64,000 bases of DNA from DASQPA01 sp963756455 (GTDB lineage Bacteria > Acidobacteriota > Thermoanaerobaculia > Multivoradales > UBA5704). Shown here in pieces: positions 62,139-64,000 of the stretch (position 1 is the first letter of the stretch; every line of letters begins with the position of its first letter). The position numbers and the translations under genes were made by a program. The notes beneath the pieces are model-generated. The model did not search any database. It was not told the origin of the DNA and saw only the letters and a program-made list of their open reading frames with translations. Location of the stretch: assembly GCA_963756455.1 (NCBI GenBank), contig CAVWNC010000003.1:3038001-3102000 (forward strand). Reading direction: 5' to 3'.

Positions 62139-62430
62139 AACCTATCCCGGACGAGTCGTCCTTATCCTCGCCGAAGCTGCGCGCGAATCCGCTGCAACCG
62201 ATACCTCCCTGGGGTGGCGGGATGTGGCCCTGGGCGGAGTGGACCTACGCTACAGCCCGGGCGATCACTTCACGATGGTAGGGCGGCCCTACGCCGCTCA
62301 CCTCGCGGCGCTGCTATCGGAGCGCCTTGATTCTATTCCCAACCCTTCGGACGAGCGAGCAGCGGGCGACGACCCTCCGTGCCGTCCCGGAAACCAGCCG
62401 TCGCGATCGGCGGCCAAGGAGAGTGCGTAG
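61666..62430 (+). CDS. NRPS3, last segment: type I thioesterase domain
   Basis: C-terminal thioesterase, alpha/beta-hydrolase fold, in frame from about 61606. The nucleophile is Ser40 in AGWSIGGVLAFEMARQA (numbered from ATG 61666), the acid is probably Asp67 in LIDSHLPD, and the base His201 in PGDHFTMV, all at family spacing. It releases the finished peptide by hydrolysis or macrocyclisation. The similarity pattern is that of EntF/SrfA-C-type terminal TE domains. A 35-residue polar tail follows. Despite its own start codon it is probably the end of NRPS3 rather than a free protein, since T14 and the VHPVGGE strand lie immediately before the shift. The stop TAG is directly followed by the exporter's GTG. 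Confidence 0.85.
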   Translation: MPDLVEDRLPFARVEDMAASYLNAVRSVQSHGPYRLAGWSIGGVLAFEMARQAVALGERVELVALIDSHLPDVEPFSLDELTLISEFAVDLWGISGQDMAVAPEEIRGLAGTGPLLRFLCERAQRAGLLPPEMTPEQMRRSFEVFAGNRRLVAGYRPETYPGRVVLILAEAARESAATDTSLGWRDVALGGVDLRYSPGDHFTMVGRPYAAHLAALLSERLDSIPNPSDERAAGDDPPCRPGNQPSRSAAKESA

Positions 62431-64000
62431 GTGAAACTCATTCTGCTGCTGCTCAAGGACTCCCGCAAGACCGTGCTCTTCGCCTCGATCTGCGGCGCCA
62501 TCAGCGGCGCCTGCACGGCACTCATCCTCGGGCTGATCCGGGAAGCCATCGCTCCCACGCATGGCGTCCCTACCACCCATCTGGCGGCGAAGTTCGCCGG
62601 CGTCTGCCTGCTCTTCCTCGTTTCCACGTTGGGCAGTCATATCCCCCTCGTCTACCTTGCCGAGGGGACGCTCCTCAAATTGCGAGTGCAACTCGTGAGG
62701 AGAATCCTCGAGGGGCGCCTACGCTTCCTTGAGCAATTGGGCAGCCACCGCCTGTATGCCGCCCTGGCCGGCGACGTGGACCGGATCACGGACGGCTTCG
62801 CCGTCATGCCGGCGATCCTGATCAGCACCGTGGTCATCTTCGGCTGCCTGATCTACTTGGGGCTGGTCTCCTGGAAGGCCCTCGCCGCGCTGCTCGTCTC
62901 CCTATTGTTCTCGATCGTTCTCTTCGTCGCCGCCAACCGGCGGGCTTTGCAGCGGCTGTCCCAGGCCCGCGAGACCGGCAACGTGCTGTTCAAACACTTC
63001 CGCGCCGTTTCCGAAGGCGCCAAGGAGCTCAAGCTCCATGCTCCACGCCGGCGAGCGTTCCTTGACACCCTGCTGCTGCCGACCGCCCAGGCGTACCGCA
63101 AGCTCCGCTGCTCCGGGCTGGTGGAGCTCGAGACCGCCAATGCCCTTGCCAATCTGAGCTACTTCGCAGTGATCGGGCTGCTGCTCTTCGTGTTGCCGGT
63201 GGTCGGCGGCGGCACCGCGGTGCTCTCCAGCGCGGTGCTCGTCTTCGTCTTCATGCTCGCTCCGTTGACCACCCTGGGCAATCACTTCAACACCTTCGCG
63301 CAGGCCGAGGTGGCGCTACGAAGCCTCAATTCGCTGGGTGTGGAGCTCGAGAGCAGCGAGCACGCCGAACGGCTCGACGATACGGCCGGCAGGGTCGCCG
63401 GCCCAGTCGAGCGGGTGGTCTTCTGCGGTATTTCCTACTCCTACGCCAACCCGAACGCGGACGAGCGGTTCGCCCTGGGACCGCTCGACCTCGAGCTGCG
63501 GCCGGAGGTCCCTTTTATCACCGGCGGCAACGGCAGCGGCAAGTCGACCCTGGCCAAGCTGATCGTCGGCCTCTATGAGCCTGATGCCGGTTCGGTCGAG
63601 CTCGACGGACAGCCGGTTGTCGAGGCGAATCGGGAGTGGTACCGCCAGCACTGCACCGCGATCTTCGCCGACTTCTATCTTTTCGAGCGCCTGCTGGGCA
63701 TGGATGACGACCGGCTGGACGAACGGGCCCGGCTGCTGCTCCCGGAACTGCATCTCGCGGACAAGCTGACGATCGATAAGGGCAAGCTTTCCACCACAAA
63801 CCTCTCGGCAGGGCAACGGAAACGTTTGGCTCTGCTGGTCGCTTACCTCGAGGATCGACCGATCGTGCTCTTCGACGAATGGGCCGCGGACCAGGATCCC
63901 CAGTTCAAGGAGATCTTCTACAAGGAGCTGCTGGCGGAACTCCGCCGGCGAGGCAAAATCGTCGTAGTTATCACCCACGATGACCGCTACTTCTCGCAAG
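62431..64000 (+). CDS. Cyclic-peptide ABC exporter, SyrD/PvdE family, 3' truncated by window
   Basis: An ABC half-transporter of at least 523 residues; the window ends before the stop. GTG 62431 follows the NRPS3 stop directly, with AAGGAG (62416-62421) upstream. The N-terminal half has about six hydrophobic segments (for example LFASICGAISGACTALILGL, VVIFGCLIYLGLVSW, YFAVIGLLLFVLPVV). The ATPase half has Walker A GGNGSGKST (about 366), Q-loop region FADFYLFERLLG, signature LSAGQRKRLAL (about 457), Walker B IVLFDEWAADQDP (about 477) and H-loop VVVITHDDRYF (about 513). LSAGQRKRLALLVAYLEDRP and FDEWAADQDP are hallmarks of SyrD/PvdE cyclic-peptide/siderophore exporters of the inner membrane. It most likely exports the NRPS product. 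Confidence 0.92.
   Translation, partial: MKLILLLLKDSRKTVLFASICGAISGACTALILGLIREAIAPTHGVPTTHLAAKFAGVCLLFLVSTLGSHIPLVYLAEGTLLKLRVQLVRRILEGRLRFLEQLGSHRLYAALAGDVDRITDGFAVMPAILISTVVIFGCLIYLGLVSWKALAALLVSLLFSIVLFVAANRRALQRLSQARETGNVLFKHFRAVSEGAKELKLHAPRRRAFLDTLLLPTAQAYRKLRCSGLVELETANALANLSYFAVIGLLLFVLPVVGGGTAVLSSAVLVFVFMLAPLTTLGNHFNTFAQAEVALRSLNSLGVELESSEHAERLDDTAGRVAGPVERVVFCGISYSYANPNADERFALGPLDLELRPEVPFITGGNGSGKSTLAKLIVGLYEPDAGSVELDGQPVVEANREWYRQHCTAIFADFYLFERLLGMDDDRLDERARLLLPELHLADKLTIDKGKLSTTNLSAGQRKRLALLVAYLEDRPIVLFDEWAADQDPQFKEIFYKELLAELRRRGKIVVVITHDDRYFSQ

Overview
The window is high-GC bacterial DNA (about 70% G+C by eye) with GTG and TTG starts in use. It is mostly one lipopeptide-type non-ribosomal peptide synthetase (NRPS) locus. 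The SyrD/PvdE-type cyclic-peptide exporter at the right edge points to a Gram-negative producer. A member of Acidobacteriota, Myxococcota or a similar high-GC group would fit, but nothing here fixes the taxon.

Layout. (1) 1-1134: a PaaI-like hotdog thioesterase and remnants of two toxin-antitoxin modules: a Phd/YefM antitoxin without its toxin, converging on an antitoxin-VapC pair whose PIN toxin is cut to its first strand. (2) 1150-2913, minus strand: a fatty acyl-AMP ligase (FAAL). (3) 2986-7447, plus strand: a compact operon divergent from FAAL, encoding an ABC-substrate-binding-like protein with no export signal, an acyl carrier protein, a radical SAM protein with an N-terminal cobalamin-binding-like domain, and an adenylate-forming-enzyme homologue with a degenerate P-loop and no C-terminal catalytic lysine. 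(4) 7590-23793: NRPS1, five modules, one +1 frameshift. (5) 23794-27419: a non-NRPS interlude with a plasmid RepA-like initiator gene, a conjugative relaxase remnant, an exported DUF4097-like protein and an AT-rich intergenic region. (6) 27420-38609: NRPS2, three modules with one epimerase. (7) 38610-62430: NRPS3, six adenylation domains, an unusual T-C'-T-C'-C block, three Ser modules built from near-identical 3.3-kb repeats, and a terminal thioesterase. It reads as one gene of about 7,900 codons only if four +1 frameshifts are corrected. (8) 62431-end: the exporter, partial.

How it may work (inference). FAAL activates a fatty acid and loads the small ACP or the first condensation domain. 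If the synthetases act in gene order, 14 adenylation domains build a lipopeptide. Pocket codes read by eye are A1 DALFFGLVVK (unassigned), A2 DLFNNALTYK (Ala), A3 DVFSVGRISK (unassigned), A4 DVQFMAHAVK (Pro-like), A5 DAFWLGGTFK (Val), A6 DAQDLAIVNK (Gln-like), A7 DLYDFSLIWK (Cys-family-like, followed by E), A8 DAQDVAVVNK (Gln-like), A9 DFWSVGMVHK (Thr), A10 DVWEVTADDK (unassigned), A11 DATIITHVVK (unassigned), A12-A14 DVWHMSLVDK (Ser-Ser-Ser). The thioesterase would release or cyclise the product and the ABC protein export it.

The most unusual points are the T-C'-T-C'-C block with a dead downstream C domain, the near-identical Ser modules with a mosaic C domain, the odd four-gene starter operon, and the plasmid-like scar between NRPS1 and NRPS2.
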